The notes: generated by a model not told the origin, from the sequence alone. A stretch of 64,000 bases of DNA from Meira nashicola (GCA_001600355.1 BCJU01000001.1:5270013-5334012), one strand, 5' to 3'. Shown: positions 1 to 10,990, numbered from the stretch's first letter. Numbers and translations: made by a program.

Positions 1-1
1 A

Positions 2-3000
2 CTCTCTTCACCTCAACAAAATCCTAGAGCAGCAAACAAATATGCAGAATTCGGGGCACCTGCTTTGTATGCTTCAAGATCGACGATTGCACAAAAACCC
101 AATCTGCCGCAAACTTCTCGAATGCATAAAACTTTACCTTCTAGACCGGTCGTGCAAAAAGCTTCAAACGTTTCTTCAACCATTTCAGGAAAAGCACGAC
201 TTCAAGGTGGCAATGCAAATGTGACTTTTGATGGCTCTGCTCCTGCTCAACCAACTCCTTATGGATATACTACAATCGGTTGGGACAAGCAAATGGACGT
301 ACCTCATGTGGCAGAATTGGTATTAATGTGTGGAGAGCAAATTCGTATGCGTGGTTTGACATCACCTTTAATCTTTTCTTCAATGGCCTTGGACCTCTCA
401 CACCATAACGTCACTTCTTTGATTCGATCTTTTCTCACTTCACCAAAAGAATTCTATTCTTCAGAGACAAAATTCGCAAACCCACACGACCTAGCAGCGG
501 TAATCAAATGGTCTCTATCAAGATTGGGTAGAGTATTTCCCGTTCCTGTTCCTTCGCTGGAGATGTCCTCTTCGCGTAAAGGGGATTCGCAGCAAGAAGA
601 AAACGTGTTTATTCATCAAAGGGGTTTTCTAGAGTGGGATAGTTACATGGTATGGGCAACATATGAGAAGAATGCAAGCTATCCTATTGCATCCTTTAGT
701 GCATTCTTAGACGGTCTTACTTCATCTACAGCTGCTCTTTTGGTCGCTCTTTTCTCATTGCTTTCTTCAACGACATCGTACAGTCTACGAAACGGCATGA
801 CACCTTCTCGCCTAGCAAGAATGTTTGGTGTTTTAATTTTTGGATTGCCGGAGGATGAAACGTTTGAAAAGACGTATGATGCCTACGTAAAAGTCAGCAA
901 TGCAACTGAACATCTCTTACTTGCCTATATTCGTGATATGAGCACTATGGAACCTTTACCGACCCGGTTGGCTGATCACGTTAGAGGTTATCCTTCCATG
1001 TTATCCAGCAATCCAATAAGACCAGGTCGAGGCGTTCGTGGTGTACCGTTCACTCTTGTGAGCAGAGCGGTGCGCCTATACAGCGTTGATTTGGTTCAAC
1101 AAAGTCGTGATTTGGATCTTGCTAGCCAATCACCCGAATGGGCAGCTTGCATCGGACGAGGAGAAGGCGTTGAAAAAGAGCCTCAACTCTCAGACCGATA
1201 CCGAAAGTTGATGAATTTACGATCTGGTAGACATCCTGCCGAACAAGCTTCAAGCGGACAATCAGCACAGCAAGCTCCAGATCTAGAAGCGTACTCTTCC
1301 TTGGCCGATAAGGCATGGGAAGAATTCTTGCATGAAGGATTTAGTGGTTCTGATCCCAATAAACTAGCCTTCAATTTGACCGAAAGTGAAAGAAAGGCAC
1401 GTATGAAGGGCAGAAAGAGCTTACAATGGTCTCAATTCGAAGAAAGTGGATTTAGTCCTGCCGATGATGGATTGAATGATGTACTGGCTTTTGACGATCT
1501 ACTTGAACAAGACGTGAAACGTTGGCCTGAAGACCGTGCAGAACTTCTTGATAAAATTCGCAAGACAAACAAAGCAATGCCTGCATTTAATTATGATACA
1601 ACTCCTTTGATTGTCAGTAGCCCCTCTATGAGTGGAGATCCACAAGGTCAATGGCAAGAAAAACCAATTTCACGCATGGATGACATCTTCCCAGAAGTAT
1701 ACGCGGATATCTTGTTAGGAAATGGCTGGAGCAATCGTGATGAATTGACACACAGGAATGCTAACTTTGCTGTCGTACAATACAAAAGCAGGCCTAATTC
1801 TTCTACTATTAAAAACAAACTACCATCTGCATCCTCTCCTACAAATCAATCTGACGATCGAACAGAAGCGGCATGGTTCGTGATTGAAGAAGTTGTTCCA
1901 GCTCAATATCGCTCTGAACTTGAGGCTGCAGGTAGAAAGAAGAATCGCAGTAGACCAAGTTTACGTGCTTTAAATATGTTCAAAAGACGTAAAGCGATGA
2001 ACAATTCCTCTCCAAATCCTGGTACTGGAGGTGATTCGTTCTTTGACGAAGTTTTCAAGCCTGGTCTAGGCACTCAAACGAAGAAGCTCACACTCTCACC
2101 ACCCTCAGCTGTGGATATAGGTAGACGTGATAGTCAAACAAGTACGATCCGAGGCGCCTCTTCTCCTGTGCAACCTGGTGAAGATATTCAATTCGTTTCC
2201 TCTAGTGTTCGATTATTGACATCACTCAAAAGTCGGGCATCGAAGAGGATCCGCAGAGCAACCAAGGATGAAGAAGAGGATGGAAGTGTGAATGCACCGC
2301 CTCCACCGCCAAAGAGCATTCCTTCTGGTTTTGTTCAACAATCTATGTCTTGGAATTCTGATGATTTCGAAACAAGAAGCTTACGTGATCCCGACTTAGA
2401 TGCATTTGCACAAGCGGATACAAAACGTGGCAAGATGCTAAAGACAGGCATACGTGGAGATAAAAGAAGATCTAAAGATGATTCTTGGTTGGACATCAAG
2501 GTGAACAAGGAAGGCAAAGGAGATAGTTTACATGCAAAAGCGGCAACAGATGCAACTCCAATCTTCACTTCCACCAGTTCTCCAGGTGGTCCAAGTAATG
2601 GGACTTCGAAATCGGCTTTCTTATCATCACCCGCAAGCAAAACGCAAAAGATTTCTATCGACGTTGCAGGATGGTCAAGAGAGGATGCACCTCAACCAAA
2701 GACGCCAACTCGTGAATCCTCCTTGCAAAATCTAGAGACCACTGATACTACTTTGAGCATCTCACCGACAAAAAGTGTTGTATCCCAACCTTCATGGAAA
2801 AGTCCAAATACAACACTTGGAACTACAAGTGGTGCTCGTAGTGCTATAAATGGAAGTAATGGTCCTTCATCACCTCTAACTCCAACAAAAACGATCAATG
2901 TTTCTGCTAAAAGCCCCACCAATACCAACGGAATAAGCCCAATTGCCAAATCAATGGAAACAAGCAAAAAGGTAGAGCCAGCCGCTTTGCCTGAAGACGA

Positions 3001-4315
3001 AGATGGAAATTCACCTACCTTGCCTTATTTACGTGCAGTTCCCGAACTCAAATCTGGCGATAAAGAAGAAGATCGCGAAAAAGCAAGAGAAGCACGTATT
3101 GAGGCTGCCAAAGAACGTGCTAGAGAGCTACGTGCTAATCTTAATCCAGTCGCTATGAGTGACTTGGAACGAAGAAGGGAAGAACGTTTACGATCATCAG
3201 GACGCGATTCTTCTTCACCTACATCTAGCGTAGGTGCAGTATCATCAACAAGTGCAGCAGCTAATTTGCGAGCCACTTTGACACCAACAAAGACTGAAAC
3301 AGGTGCAGGTACGGAAACCACGCCAAAGACAACACCACCACCGCCACCATTGACTTCCGAACGCCCTGTCGGTTCTCGTGATGATCCTTTCGCCAAAGAT
3401 CGTTTCTCTGGTCGAGTAGCTAATTTGACGAGTAGATTTGGTGGTTTACCAGCTAAACCGATCACATCACAGAGCACGGGTAATGCAGAGAAAGCAGTCA
3501 GCGTTGGTGATAGCAGTGTCGGTAGTGTAAAGAAGGCATCATTAAGTCCACCAACAACACCGGCAAAAGCTGCGCAAATCACTCCAACCCGCTCGCCTAA
3601 AGAATCTGCTGTTACGTCACCATCTTTGCCAACGAAAGAGACATCTAGCAGCCCAGCAACACCTTTGATTTCAGGATTGCCAGCAACTTCGGCGGCTAGT
3701 ACACCTAATGCGAATAGCACCATCTCTTCTTCTCCATCTCAATGGCGACAAAGACAACAAGCTTTTGCGGCCAATGCAGCAAACAATCTTCCACCTCCTC
3801 CAAAACCACAACCTAGCACAGAAACGCCAAAATCTTCAAATCAACCACCATCGTCATCTTCATCTTCCATTCAAGTGCCTTCTTCGCCTATGCTACCACC
3901 AAGTGAGCCAGGATCACGTCATTCAATGGATTCTAATGCGATCGGGATCGATACTGATTCCATATACCCTGAAGATGCTGCATCAAATTTCTCTCCAGAT
4001 TTAGAGGAAGAATTAAGCAGAAACGGTAGTTTACGATCTTCAACACAAAACCGTTCTGTTGCTTCTACTTTACCTGCCACTTCACTCTTTTCAAACCTTG
4101 AACAAACGCCAGCAATGGCAGGAGCAGCAGCTGCAGCAGCAATTGCAACACCACCCTCTGAAACAACCAAGTTAACAAAAGAAAGTTCAAGAGCGGAAGC
4201 AGAAGATCGTCCAGCGATGCTACCACCTGGATTTGGACAACGTTATCAACCTGGAATGCCATTAAGCAATGTAGAAGAAGAACGAGAAAGTGTTTTGAGC
4301 GGAAGCAATTACTAA
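2..4315 (+). CDS. Msb1/Mug8-domain cell polarity protein, 5' partial
   Basis: The reading frame is open from base 2 with no ATG before the conserved domain, so the true start lies left of the window; 1,437 codons are visible, including the stop. Residues about 95-320 of the visible frame (from VPHVAELVLMCGEQIRMRGL through LLLAYIRDM) resemble the Msb1/Mug8 domain, found in fungal proteins acting with Cdc42/Rho and Pkc1 signalling in bud or tip growth. The remaining roughly 1,000 residues are low-complexity and rich in Ser, Thr and Pro, with polyproline runs (PPPPPK, PPPPPL) and one charged, probably coiled segment (DREKAREARIEAAKERAREL). The role in morphogenesis is inferred from the family. 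The 3' end converges on the gene at 4604-6697. Confidence 0.85.
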   Translation, partial: LSSPQQNPRAANKYAEFGAPALYASRSTIAQKPNLPQTSRMHKTLPSRPVVQKASNVSSTISGKARLQGGNANVTFDGSAPAQPTPYGYTTIGWDKQMDVPHVAELVLMCGEQIRMRGLTSPLIFSSMALDLSHHNVTSLIRSFLTSPKEFYSSETKFANPHDLAAVIKWSLSRLGRVFPVPVPSLEMSSSRKGDSQQEENVFIHQRGFLEWDSYMVWATYEKNASYPIASFSAFLDGLTSSTAALLVALFSLLSSTTSYSLRNGMTPSRLARMFGVLIFGLPEDETFEKTYDAYVKVSNATEHLLLAYIRDMSTMEPLPTRLADHVRGYPSMLSSNPIRPGRGVRGVPFTLVSRAVRLYSVDLVQQSRDLDLASQSPEWAACIGRGEGVEKEPQLSDRYRKLMNLRSGRHPAEQASSGQSAQQAPDLEAYSSLADKAWEEFLHEGFSGSDPNKLAFNLTESERKARMKGRKSLQWSQFEESGFSPADDGLNDVLAFDDLLEQDVKRWPEDRAELLDKIRKTNKAMPAFNYDTTPLIVSSPSMSGDPQGQWQEKPISRMDDIFPEVYADILLGNGWSNRDELTHRNANFAVVQYKSRPNSSTIKNKLPSASSPTNQSDDRTEAAWFVIEEVVPAQYRSELEAAGRKKNRSRPSLRALNMFKRRKAMNNSSPNPGTGGDSFFDEVFKPGLGTQTKKLTLSPPSAVDIGRRDSQTSTIRGASSPVQPGEDIQFVSSSVRLLTSLKSRASKRIRRATKDEEEDGSVNAPPPPPKSIPSGFVQQSMSWNSDDFETRSLRDPDLDAFAQADTKRGKMLKTGIRGDKRRSKDDSWLDIKVNKEGKGDSLHAKAATDATPIFTSTSSPGGPSNGTSKSAFLSSPASKTQKISIDVAGWSREDAPQPKTPTRESSLQNLETTDTTLSISPTKSVVSQPSWKSPNTTLGTTSGARSAINGSNGPSSPLTPTKTINVSAKSPTNTNGISPIAKSMETSKKVEPAALPEDEDGNSPTLPYLRAVPELKSGDKEEDREKAREARIEAAKERARELRANLNPVAMSDLERRREERLRSSGRDSSSPTSSVGAVSSTSAAANLRATLTPTKTETGAGTETTPKTTPPPPPLTSERPVGSRDDPFAKDRFSGRVANLTSRFGGLPAKPITSQSTGNAEKAVSVGDSSVGSVKKASLSPPTTPAKAAQITPTRSPKESAVTSPSLPTKETSSSPATPLISGLPATSAASTPNANSTISSSPSQWRQRQQAFAANAANNLPPPPKPQPSTETPKSSNQPPSSSSSSIQVPSSPMLPPSEPGSRHSMDSNAIGIDTDSIYPEDAASNFSPDLEEELSRNGSLRSSTQNRSVASTLPATSLFSNLEQTPAMAGAAAAAAIATPPSETTKLTKESSRAEAEDRPAMLPPGFGQRYQPGMPLSNVEEERESVLSGSNY

Positions 4316-4603
4316 TGTGAATCTTGTTGGACATTATTTCAATGATGTTTCAACATTTCCTTTTCTCCTTTAACCCAATTCATTTTAATTTTGATTCCTT
4401 TTCTACTTTTTCCTTTATCATTCATATCATCATACATTGTGATACACATTCAAATACCCTTCATCTTCATACACTGTTTCATCTTGTCAATTTTTATCAT
4501 GATTCTATATTTACGCCATATGCTTACGAAGGATCCCGATCTTTACAATTCTATCTAAGTAGATATTGAATAAAATTGAGCAAATGTGCAAATAGAGTAC
4601 AAA

Positions 4604-6697
4604 TTATACTGAAATCTTTCGTTTTTTAGCATTTTCAAGTTGTAAAAAAGCAGAAAGAGCGTTATGTATGTGCGGCAAATATGTTTGACAAAGGAAGAGC
4701 AATAAACGTAAATCGATTGATTGATTTTGTTGTAAAAGTTGACTGATTATTCGTATTGCACTTTCATCCGCTAAAGATTTTCTTGGTTGAATGGTATTTT
4801 GTAATGCAATTAAAGCAAGAGAAAAACAAATTGCTTTTTGAATCGAAGTAGATTTTTCACTTTTCCTTAAAAGGTTAATTACTGCATCTAATCCACGTTG
4901 AGTCATTATTGAATATAAAGATGCATTCATATTCAATAAAGGATCTAAAGTGCTTGGTAATGTAGTTGAAGATGCTCCTTTTATCCAAATATCCGTTCTT
5001 GTTGTTTGTGATTGATTGAACGGAATTAAATGTTGTAATAAACCTTGTTCTACATCCGAAAGAGGAGCTTTGATTTGATCTTTCTCTAATACTGAAATTA
5101 TTTGTTGTGAAACGAGACGTTTGATCGTCAATGAACAGCTTTCATCTAATAAAACGCATCTTAATGCTTCTCCACAAACTTCTCTATATTTCTTTGAATT
5201 TTCTGCATCGGCATTTTCTCCAGATTGACCACGTTGAATCTCATTAATGACTGATCTTAAAGCACCAGGTAAGGTATAGCTTAATAAATCTTGTAAAAAA
5301 TAAGTCAGTCCACCACGTAAAGTGTCCATATCGATCACATTTGTTGATGTAGCAATAATTGCTTGTGAAAATATTGTAGGAGCAATTCGCATTAAAAGTT
5401 GCGGAGAAGAAGATCGAATTAGATCATCAGAAATTCCATCACTACCAAACAAAGCAGTTATCCAATTTCCAACAGTATCTTGTTCCATTTTTGATAATCG
5501 ATCTAACGGTCTAGTAGCAGTTAAAGATCGCATAACTGAAGGAAAGAAACGAGAACTGGAAGAAGGGCATAATTGTTCTAAACTTGCACCTGATCCTAAA
5601 CCAATTTGAGTTATAAATTGACCAAATAAAACTGTAGGTGCCAAAACGGAAGGATCTTCACCTGATTGCAATAATTCTGGATTGTCTAAAATGATGCAAA
5701 CTGGTTGCAAAGCTTGAGCAGGAGAAACGAAGAATAACCATATATGTAGAGCAACATTGTTTTCTAGTAACATAGAACATGCTCTCGATAGCGGTTCTAA
5801 TTCGTTATTATTCGCCCAATTTATCATAGACTCCATCAAAGCTTGACAGATTTTATCCTGAGTCGAATAATCAGATACGATTGCTTCCACAAAGGTAGAA
5901 TTATCAAGAGCTTCTCCCGATAATAATTTCTGTGATGCATACTCTGAGACAGTCATAGACATTTGTTTTGCTTCCATTGTGATTTGAGATGGTTTCAAGA
6001 GCATTTCTGCTTCAGCAAGAGCGACTTTGCCAGTTTCCCATCGATCAAGTTTAACGGCTTCCCTATCAACCAAAGATTGCACCAATATTGCTCGAATCGG
6101 ATTACGCTCCGAAGATCCTTCTCCGTCTGGATTACCAATCAATGAGTCCATCATTATTGTATCCGGATCTTCTTCTTTTTCTACATCATTTTGTGTGTCG
6201 GAATTTGTTGTCTTTCTATGGACTTCACATTGTTCCAAAAGAGATTTTGCCTTTTCTAAGAACAAGTAACAAGCTTTTTCCATTTCGTTTATCTCGTTAT
6301 CCGAACGAACCACATCAGTTCTTTCTGATTCGATCGTTTGAATGATCGAAGGTATTAGACTACACAATCCACTTTGCCAAATATTTGAATACAATTCACT
6401 TCCACCTAACGCTTTTGGCGTACTCAAAACAGCAGCAAATCCACCTGCAGCTCCAAGTAAAAGTTCAAAATATGTTGTAGTATAAACTTTTTCACTATCT
6501 TGTAAGTCATTATTTATCGATCGAATCCTAGCATCAATCAATAGTTTTGTCGCTTTAACTTTTTGACGAAAATCTACTGGTTCATCCATCAAAAAATGCA
6601 TCAAAACTGCCATTTCTGATTCAACGAAAGATGAGGTGACATTTTTGTTGATGTCTATTGTCGGTCGCCATTTTGCTTTTGTTTGTTCTATAGCCAT
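4604..6697 (-). CDS. MED5: Probable Mediator complex subunit 5 (Nut1-like)
   Basis: A 697-residue, mostly helical protein with no membrane segment or catalytic motif. I chose the ATG at 6697 (MAIEQTKAKW); the frame continues seven codons upstream but only to a TTG. Residues about 295-367 (LSRACSMLLENN, then LQPVCIILDNPEL and FGQFITQIGL) resemble the conserved segment of fungal Med5, in which a 'central leftover helix, fixed-length loop, FG...' pattern recurs. Med5 is a tail-module subunit linking activators to RNA polymerase II. The similarity is weak and recalled, so the gene is certain but the name is not; another large alpha-solenoid protein is possible. It is divergent from the cytochrome b5 reductase gene across 0.87 kb. 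Confidence 0.55.
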   Translation of the reverse strand: MAIEQTKAKWRPTIDINKNVTSSFVESEMAVLMHFLMDEPVDFRQKVKATKLLIDARIRSINNDLQDSEKVYTTTYFELLLGAAGGFAAVLSTPKALGGSELYSNIWQSGLCSLIPSIIQTIESERTDVVRSDNEINEMEKACYLFLEKAKSLLEQCEVHRKTTNSDTQNDVEKEEDPDTIMMDSLIGNPDGEGSSERNPIRAILVQSLVDREAVKLDRWETGKVALAEAEMLLKPSQITMEAKQMSMTVSEYASQKLLSGEALDNSTFVEAIVSDYSTQDKICQALMESMINWANNNELEPLSRACSMLLENNVALHIWLFFVSPAQALQPVCIILDNPELLQSGEDPSVLAPTVLFGQFITQIGLGSGASLEQLCPSSSSRFFPSVMRSLTATRPLDRLSKMEQDTVGNWITALFGSDGISDDLIRSSSPQLLMRIAPTIFSQAIIATSTNVIDMDTLRGGLTYFLQDLLSYTLPGALRSVINEIQRGQSGENADAENSKKYREVCGEALRCVLLDESCSLTIKRLVSQQIISVLEKDQIKAPLSDVEQGLLQHLIPFNQSQTTRTDIWIKGASSTTLPSTLDPLLNMNASLYSIMTQRGLDAVINLLRKSEKSTSIQKAICFSLALIALQNTIQPRKSLADESAIRIISQLLQQNQSIDLRLLLFLCQTYLPHIHNALSAFLQLENAKKRKISV

Positions 6698-7566
6698 TGG
6701 GTGAAGTAGGTAAATCAAATCATTCGTAAAGGAATCACTTTTGCTGCATCAAAATCAAAGACGAAGATGGGTCTGTGCCTAAATTTGTATCTAAAGTGTT
6801 GCCGTGTGTGTGGAGTTTAGTCGCCTTTGCACGCATGAATTTCAACACCCTACTTTTTTCAATAGTGTAGAAAAGAGGTGCGGGGGGAGATGCACGCAAG
6901 CAAATCAAGCAAAAACGAGAATTCCTTTCAACTATGCATTCAAAAGGAGTTCATCTTCTGGAAGCTCTCATGGTCTCTTGTATTGTCTCCATCAGCATTT
7001 TCATTGCCATTCATATCCTTATTGCGTAATGAGAGTGAGAGGCATTCGGCCAAGCTTACCATATAATGATTGAATCTTCTCCGAATGGAGTGTATGCATC
7101 AAACAGGCGCTGTTTAGACGCCTTTTCCAAATCAATCGATGTCAAAAAAAAAAAACACTTTTGCTTGTGAAACGTCTAGCGTCGTAAGCAGGATAGGAAG
7201 AGGCGTATGGTGCCTTTCTGGATGAAATTGTTCATATAAATAGACTAAAGTTAATTATCAAACTGTAGCCCCGCATCAAAGTTAATGTTCGAACTGCCTC
7301 TTTACTGATCTATTAACTGATAATCCCATATGTAATTCCACCTCGGCGTGAGTGCGTGTAGCGCGTTTAGTGTAAGCAAAGTTGGGGCGTAAAAGCCTTG
7401 AGAAGAATGAAAAGAAGAAAATCCAATCTAAGCAAAAAGTAGTCAGCATTTAGACCAGGTGGGGGGAGGCGAAGAATACCTCATCCTCCACGCCAAAAAA
7501 AGGTTTTCTTCTACATCAACGTCATCAAAGAAGAATTTTGTCTGATCACAAAGCATATTACGTTAT
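6698..7566. other. Divergent intergenic region, MED5 / CBR1
   Basis: It holds the promoters of both neighbours. I see a 12-nt A tract at 7144-7155, a G-rich patch near 7459-7471 and GCGCGTTTAG near 7360. Short open frames here show no protein-like pattern. No RNA gene was recognised. Confidence 0.6.
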
Positions 7567-8550
7567 ATGCTTGTTGAACAATTCCTTCTTCTTTCTTCAA
7601 CTCTCATCACTTTTGGCACCCTTTTGGCTTTGCTGAAATTCACCTTACGTTCCTTTCCTGATCAAGTCTCTAAAATATCCTTATTGCACGATTTGGATAA
7701 ATCAACCGAAATTATGGATCCCAATACAATTTTAGCCTTCATCGTTGGCCTTGTTGCTTCGATCGGAGTTTTAATTTGGATTAATGCAGGAAAAGCAAAA
7801 CCAGTCTTGAACCCAAAAGAATGGCAATCGTTCAAATTGATGGAACGCAAAGAAGTTTCCGACAATACTGCAATTTATAGATTCCGATTGCCATCCGATC
7901 AAAGCATTTTAGGTTTACCAATCGGTCAACATATCAGTCTTCAAGCTAACATTGATGGTAAAAATGTTCAACGTAGTTACACACCCGTTAGTAGTGATGA
8001 CGAGAGGGGATTCTTTGATTTAATGATCAAAACTTACCCAAACGGAAATATTTCGAAACACGTTAGCACTCTCAAAGTAGGTGACAAAATGCAAGTTAAA
8101 GGTCCAAAAGGTCAAATGAGATATTCGCCTGACTTGTGCCGAAGAATTGGTATGATTGCAGGAGGAACAGGTATCACTCCTATGTTGCAAATCATTCGTG
8201 CAATGGCCAAAGACCCAAAAGATAAGACAAAGATTGATTTGATTTATGCAAACGTAAAAGAGAGTGATATCTTATTACGTAACGAATTGGACGAATTGGC
8301 TCAAAAGTCTCCAGATCGTTTCACTGTTCATTACTTCTTGAACGAGCCACCACAGGGATGGAAGTACGGCTCCGGTTTTGTGTCAAAGGAAGCTATTGAA
8401 GAAAAATTCCCCAAACCAGCTGATGATATTAAAGTTTTGCTTTGTGGCCCTCCACCAATGATTAACGCAATGAAGAAGCATCTCGATGAACTTGGTTACG
8501 AAAAGCCAAACACGATCAGCAAATTGCACGATCAAGTCTTCAGCTTCTAA
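7567..8550 (+). CDS. CBR1: NADH-cytochrome b5 reductase
   Basis: FAD enzyme that passes electrons from NADH to cytochrome b5, and also reduces the diphthamide-synthesis protein Dph3. The FAD-binding RSYTPVS motif is at residues 136-142 and the NADH-binding GGTGITPM at 199-206, with CGPPPM near 300. It ends in the usual short VFSF tail. A hydrophobic anchor (ILAFIVGLVASIGVLIWI) lies at about 55-72 and would place the catalytic domain in the cytosol on the ER or outer mitochondrial membrane. The first ATG (7567) gives 327 residues; an ATG at 7714 (MDPNTILAF) gives 278, nearer the yeast length, and may be the real start. The extra N-terminal stretch is itself hydrophobic. Confidence 0.95.
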   Translation: MLVEQFLLLSSTLITFGTLLALLKFTLRSFPDQVSKISLLHDLDKSTEIMDPNTILAFIVGLVASIGVLIWINAGKAKPVLNPKEWQSFKLMERKEVSDNTAIYRFRLPSDQSILGLPIGQHISLQANIDGKNVQRSYTPVSSDDERGFFDLMIKTYPNGNISKHVSTLKVGDKMQVKGPKGQMRYSPDLCRRIGMIAGGTGITPMLQIIRAMAKDPKDKTKIDLIYANVKESDILLRNELDELAQKSPDRFTVHYFLNEPPQGWKYGSGFVSKEAIEEKFPKPADDIKVLLCGPPPMINAMKKHLDELGYEKPNTISKLHDQVFSF

Positions 8551-8860
8551 ATTTGCTTACAAGAAGCAGAAGAAACGCATTCTAGTGTCAAGGCACCAGA
8601 AGTAGAAATGTGCCTAACTTTATCGGGGAAAAGTCTTCTTGCATCCAATGTTGTAACAGCAAGGGATATGATAATTAATACTGCAAGTTTTGTCGAAGTC
8701 GAAGAGGAAAATAAAATTGAAAATGATGGATTCGGGGAAAAAAAGAAACAGAAGTTGGCATGGGTACGTCATTTTTCTCTTATCTGTAAAGATGTCAATA
8801 TAGACTTCCAATAGTATACATCTCACTTTTTTTCTGTTTACAAATACATCAAATTGTCGT
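8551..8860. other. Convergent intergenic region, CBR1 / ALG8
   Basis: A 310 bp gap between two 3' ends. It contains AGAAGAAACGCA at 8568, close to the reverse complement of the 13-mer described in the findings. Otherwise I see nothing that looks coding or structured. Confidence 0.5.
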
Positions 8861-10990
8861 CTATTTCGATTTGCCTCCTATAGAAGAAGAAGCTTTTGCA
8901 GCCACGCTTGGTATATTTGTTCGTTGTATGGTCTTCTTATTGCTTGATGCTTGAGCAGCTTCATCTCCAACATCGTCCGTACCACGTAAGAATCTAGCAC
9001 TTGAACTAAACCAAACCCAAACGACTCCAATTGCACAATATATGCTCGTCATCATCAAAGGTAAGAAGGCGTACTTTGGTTCGTCTATTGATGAGATTTG
9101 AGCAGCTGCGTTCAAGATTGCATGATTTGTGGTTTTTGATATGGCTTGTGAAGCTATAGAAGATGCAGAAGATGCCGCTTGTGCAACGATTTGTTCTACT
9201 TGATTTGAAGAAGGGCTTGAGATTGATGCAGTTGCAGCATTAACAATGGAAGATGCGGCTGAAGATGCTAATGAGGCTGCTGATGAAGCAGAAGAAGCAA
9301 TCCCCTCTACATTTCCTTGTGTAGATACAGACTGTCCAACTGCTTGACCAATTGCATCAACAGCAGATGAAGCAGCTGCTGAAGCAAAAGAGAGTAATTT
9401 GTTTTGAGTGATTGATGATTCGGATAGGATATCCTTGAATGAAGAAGTTGGACTGGAGTATAGGCCAAAAGCTCCTTTACCAAAGATGACCGGATGAACG
9501 AATTCTACAAAAATGACGAGAGGGATAAAGCCAGCAATATATGCATCTTCAGCGAAATGTATTAATAAATCGACATTCGTTGGCGTATGATGATCGAAAT
9601 AGCCTTGCGATGAGGAAAATCGTAGTCCAAGAGTTGAACTGAAAGGTGTTTTGATTAACCAAAGCAACGTCCAAACAATTTTGATGGGCAATTCTTGCGC
9701 TTCGAATAAAAGTGGAAACAATCCAACCACACCAGCAACACTCAAGATGAGCGTTTTTCGCATCATGGTATATGAGCATGCTGATAAAAGAGTCAATGGC
9801 AATAGAGCAATAAGAATGGCTTTCTCATGAACATGAAAGCCGAATAAGAACGAAGTGAGACCGAAAAGAGCAATCGATTCAACGAATGTTCCATATGCAG
9901 GTCTTGTCCATAATCTTGTGCATAGCAGCAAAGTGAACACTAATGTCAAAAGGAAGCAATGACCAGCGCTAATTTGAGGTAAAACGTCAAAATGTGTATC
10001 GCCCAATATTCCTCGAGTAACATTACCTTGTTCGGATGTCACTCCAAGTAGCTTAACAAGGGCACGATCGGCAAAAGTGTACAACGCCCAAGCATTGGCA
10101 GCCCAATAAGCATGATTCAAACCTCTGCTAAAGGGAAATAATCGGCTCACCATTTGTTTGAGTATGCCGATAGGACCTGCAGGAGCTGTGCTTGTCAAAC
10201 CGGACAAGAGTAATGGAGTAAGACTTGCAGCAAATGGAATCAAAGTGATTGTACCAAGAGTGAATAATCTTTCACCTGCTCCAGAGAAGCTGATAGTGTT
10301 CTTGTCCGATTGACCTTTGATGACGTATGATTGAAGGAGAAAGACAAAAAAGGCCGGAGCGATGTAAACGTAAATGTGCTTGAAGTTCAACAGGCTAGAG
10401 AAAAGGAAAGCACAAAGTAATGGTCGTCCTTCTCTGGCTGCCCATATTGACCAAAACAGCACTCCATATAGAAATCCGTTGTATTGAAAATGGATATGAT
10501 CGATAATGATTAAACCGGGATGTAGTATCAAAGCTGCAACAGCCCAAGCAGGTATTGTGTGTTTCGGATTGGCTCCTGGTGCTTTTGATGGCTTACTCAA
10601 GGCGAAAAGGGCAGTGATGAAGGTAAGCTCTGTCACAATGACTGAAAATCTCATGAAAACTTTACATGACCAATCATCGTATTCCAATCCGCCTTTTAGG
10701 TCAACGATCCGAGGATCCCAACGAGCTGCCGGTATGCTTAATAGCCAACTCAAATACGCAAAGAATGGCGGATAATCCAATGTCCATTTCGAACCTTGAT
10801 CGAAATACCATTGAGATAAAGGTAAAGAATGCGTTATTGCCAACCAATTTCGATGAACTTCGAAATCTGTCGAATGATACGTTCCCATCAAACTCAATTT
10901 TAACAAAGTCGAAAGTATCAAAAGTCCCCATTGCCAAGACTCTAAAAGATTGCCACTTTTCAAGCTGGCAACAGAATGAGTGCCGCTCAT
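8861..10990 (-). CDS. ALG8: Dolichyl-P-Glc alpha-1,3-glucosyltransferase ALG8
   Basis: Multi-span ER enzyme that adds the second glucose to the lipid-linked Glc1Man9GlcNAc2 oligosaccharide. The ATG at 10990 (MSGTHS) is used; upstream codons in frame have no ATG. Family motifs are clear: HSTDFEVHRNW (39-49) with the catalytic-type Asp, WTLDYPPFFAY (69-79), DHIHFQYNGFLYG (164-176), NFKHIYVYIAP (202-212) and GFHVHEKAIL (384-393). The protein has 709 residues against under 600 in typical relatives. The excess is a Ser/Ala-rich stretch at about 511-635, inserted before the last membrane span (641-662). ALG8 fits better than ALG6 because of the HSTDFEVHRNW and FHVHEKA forms. Confidence 0.93.
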   Translation of the reverse strand: MSGTHSVASLKSGNLLESWQWGLLILSTLLKLSLMGTYHSTDFEVHRNWLAITHSLPLSQWYFDQGSKWTLDYPPFFAYLSWLLSIPAARWDPRIVDLKGGLEYDDWSCKVFMRFSVIVTELTFITALFALSKPSKAPGANPKHTIPAWAVAALILHPGLIIIDHIHFQYNGFLYGVLFWSIWAAREGRPLLCAFLFSSLLNFKHIYVYIAPAFFVFLLQSYVIKGQSDKNTISFSGAGERLFTLGTITLIPFAASLTPLLLSGLTSTAPAGPIGILKQMVSRLFPFSRGLNHAYWAANAWALYTFADRALVKLLGVTSEQGNVTRGILGDTHFDVLPQISAGHCFLLTLVFTLLLCTRLWTRPAYGTFVESIALFGLTSFLFGFHVHEKAILIALLPLTLLSACSYTMMRKTLILSVAGVVGLFPLLFEAQELPIKIVWTLLWLIKTPFSSTLGLRFSSSQGYFDHHTPTNVDLLIHFAEDAYIAGFIPLVIFVEFVHPVIFGKGAFGLYSSPTSSFKDILSESSITQNKLLSFASAAASSAVDAIGQAVGQSVSTQGNVEGIASSASSAASLASSAASSIVNAATASISSPSSNQVEQIVAQAASSASSIASQAISKTTNHAILNAAAQISSIDEPKYAFLPLMMTSIYCAIGVVWVWFSSSARFLRGTDDVGDEAAQASSNKKTIQRTNIPSVAAKASSSIGGKSK

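Noticed and set aside
42..224. 60-codon frame at the left edge
   Set aside because: Shadow of the Msb1-domain frame, which is open from base 2.
3025..3723. 232-codon frame on the minus strand
   Set aside because: It lies opposite the Ser/Thr/Pro-rich part of the Msb1-domain gene and reads as low-complexity Ala/Leu/Ser/Gly sequence; it is an antisense shadow.
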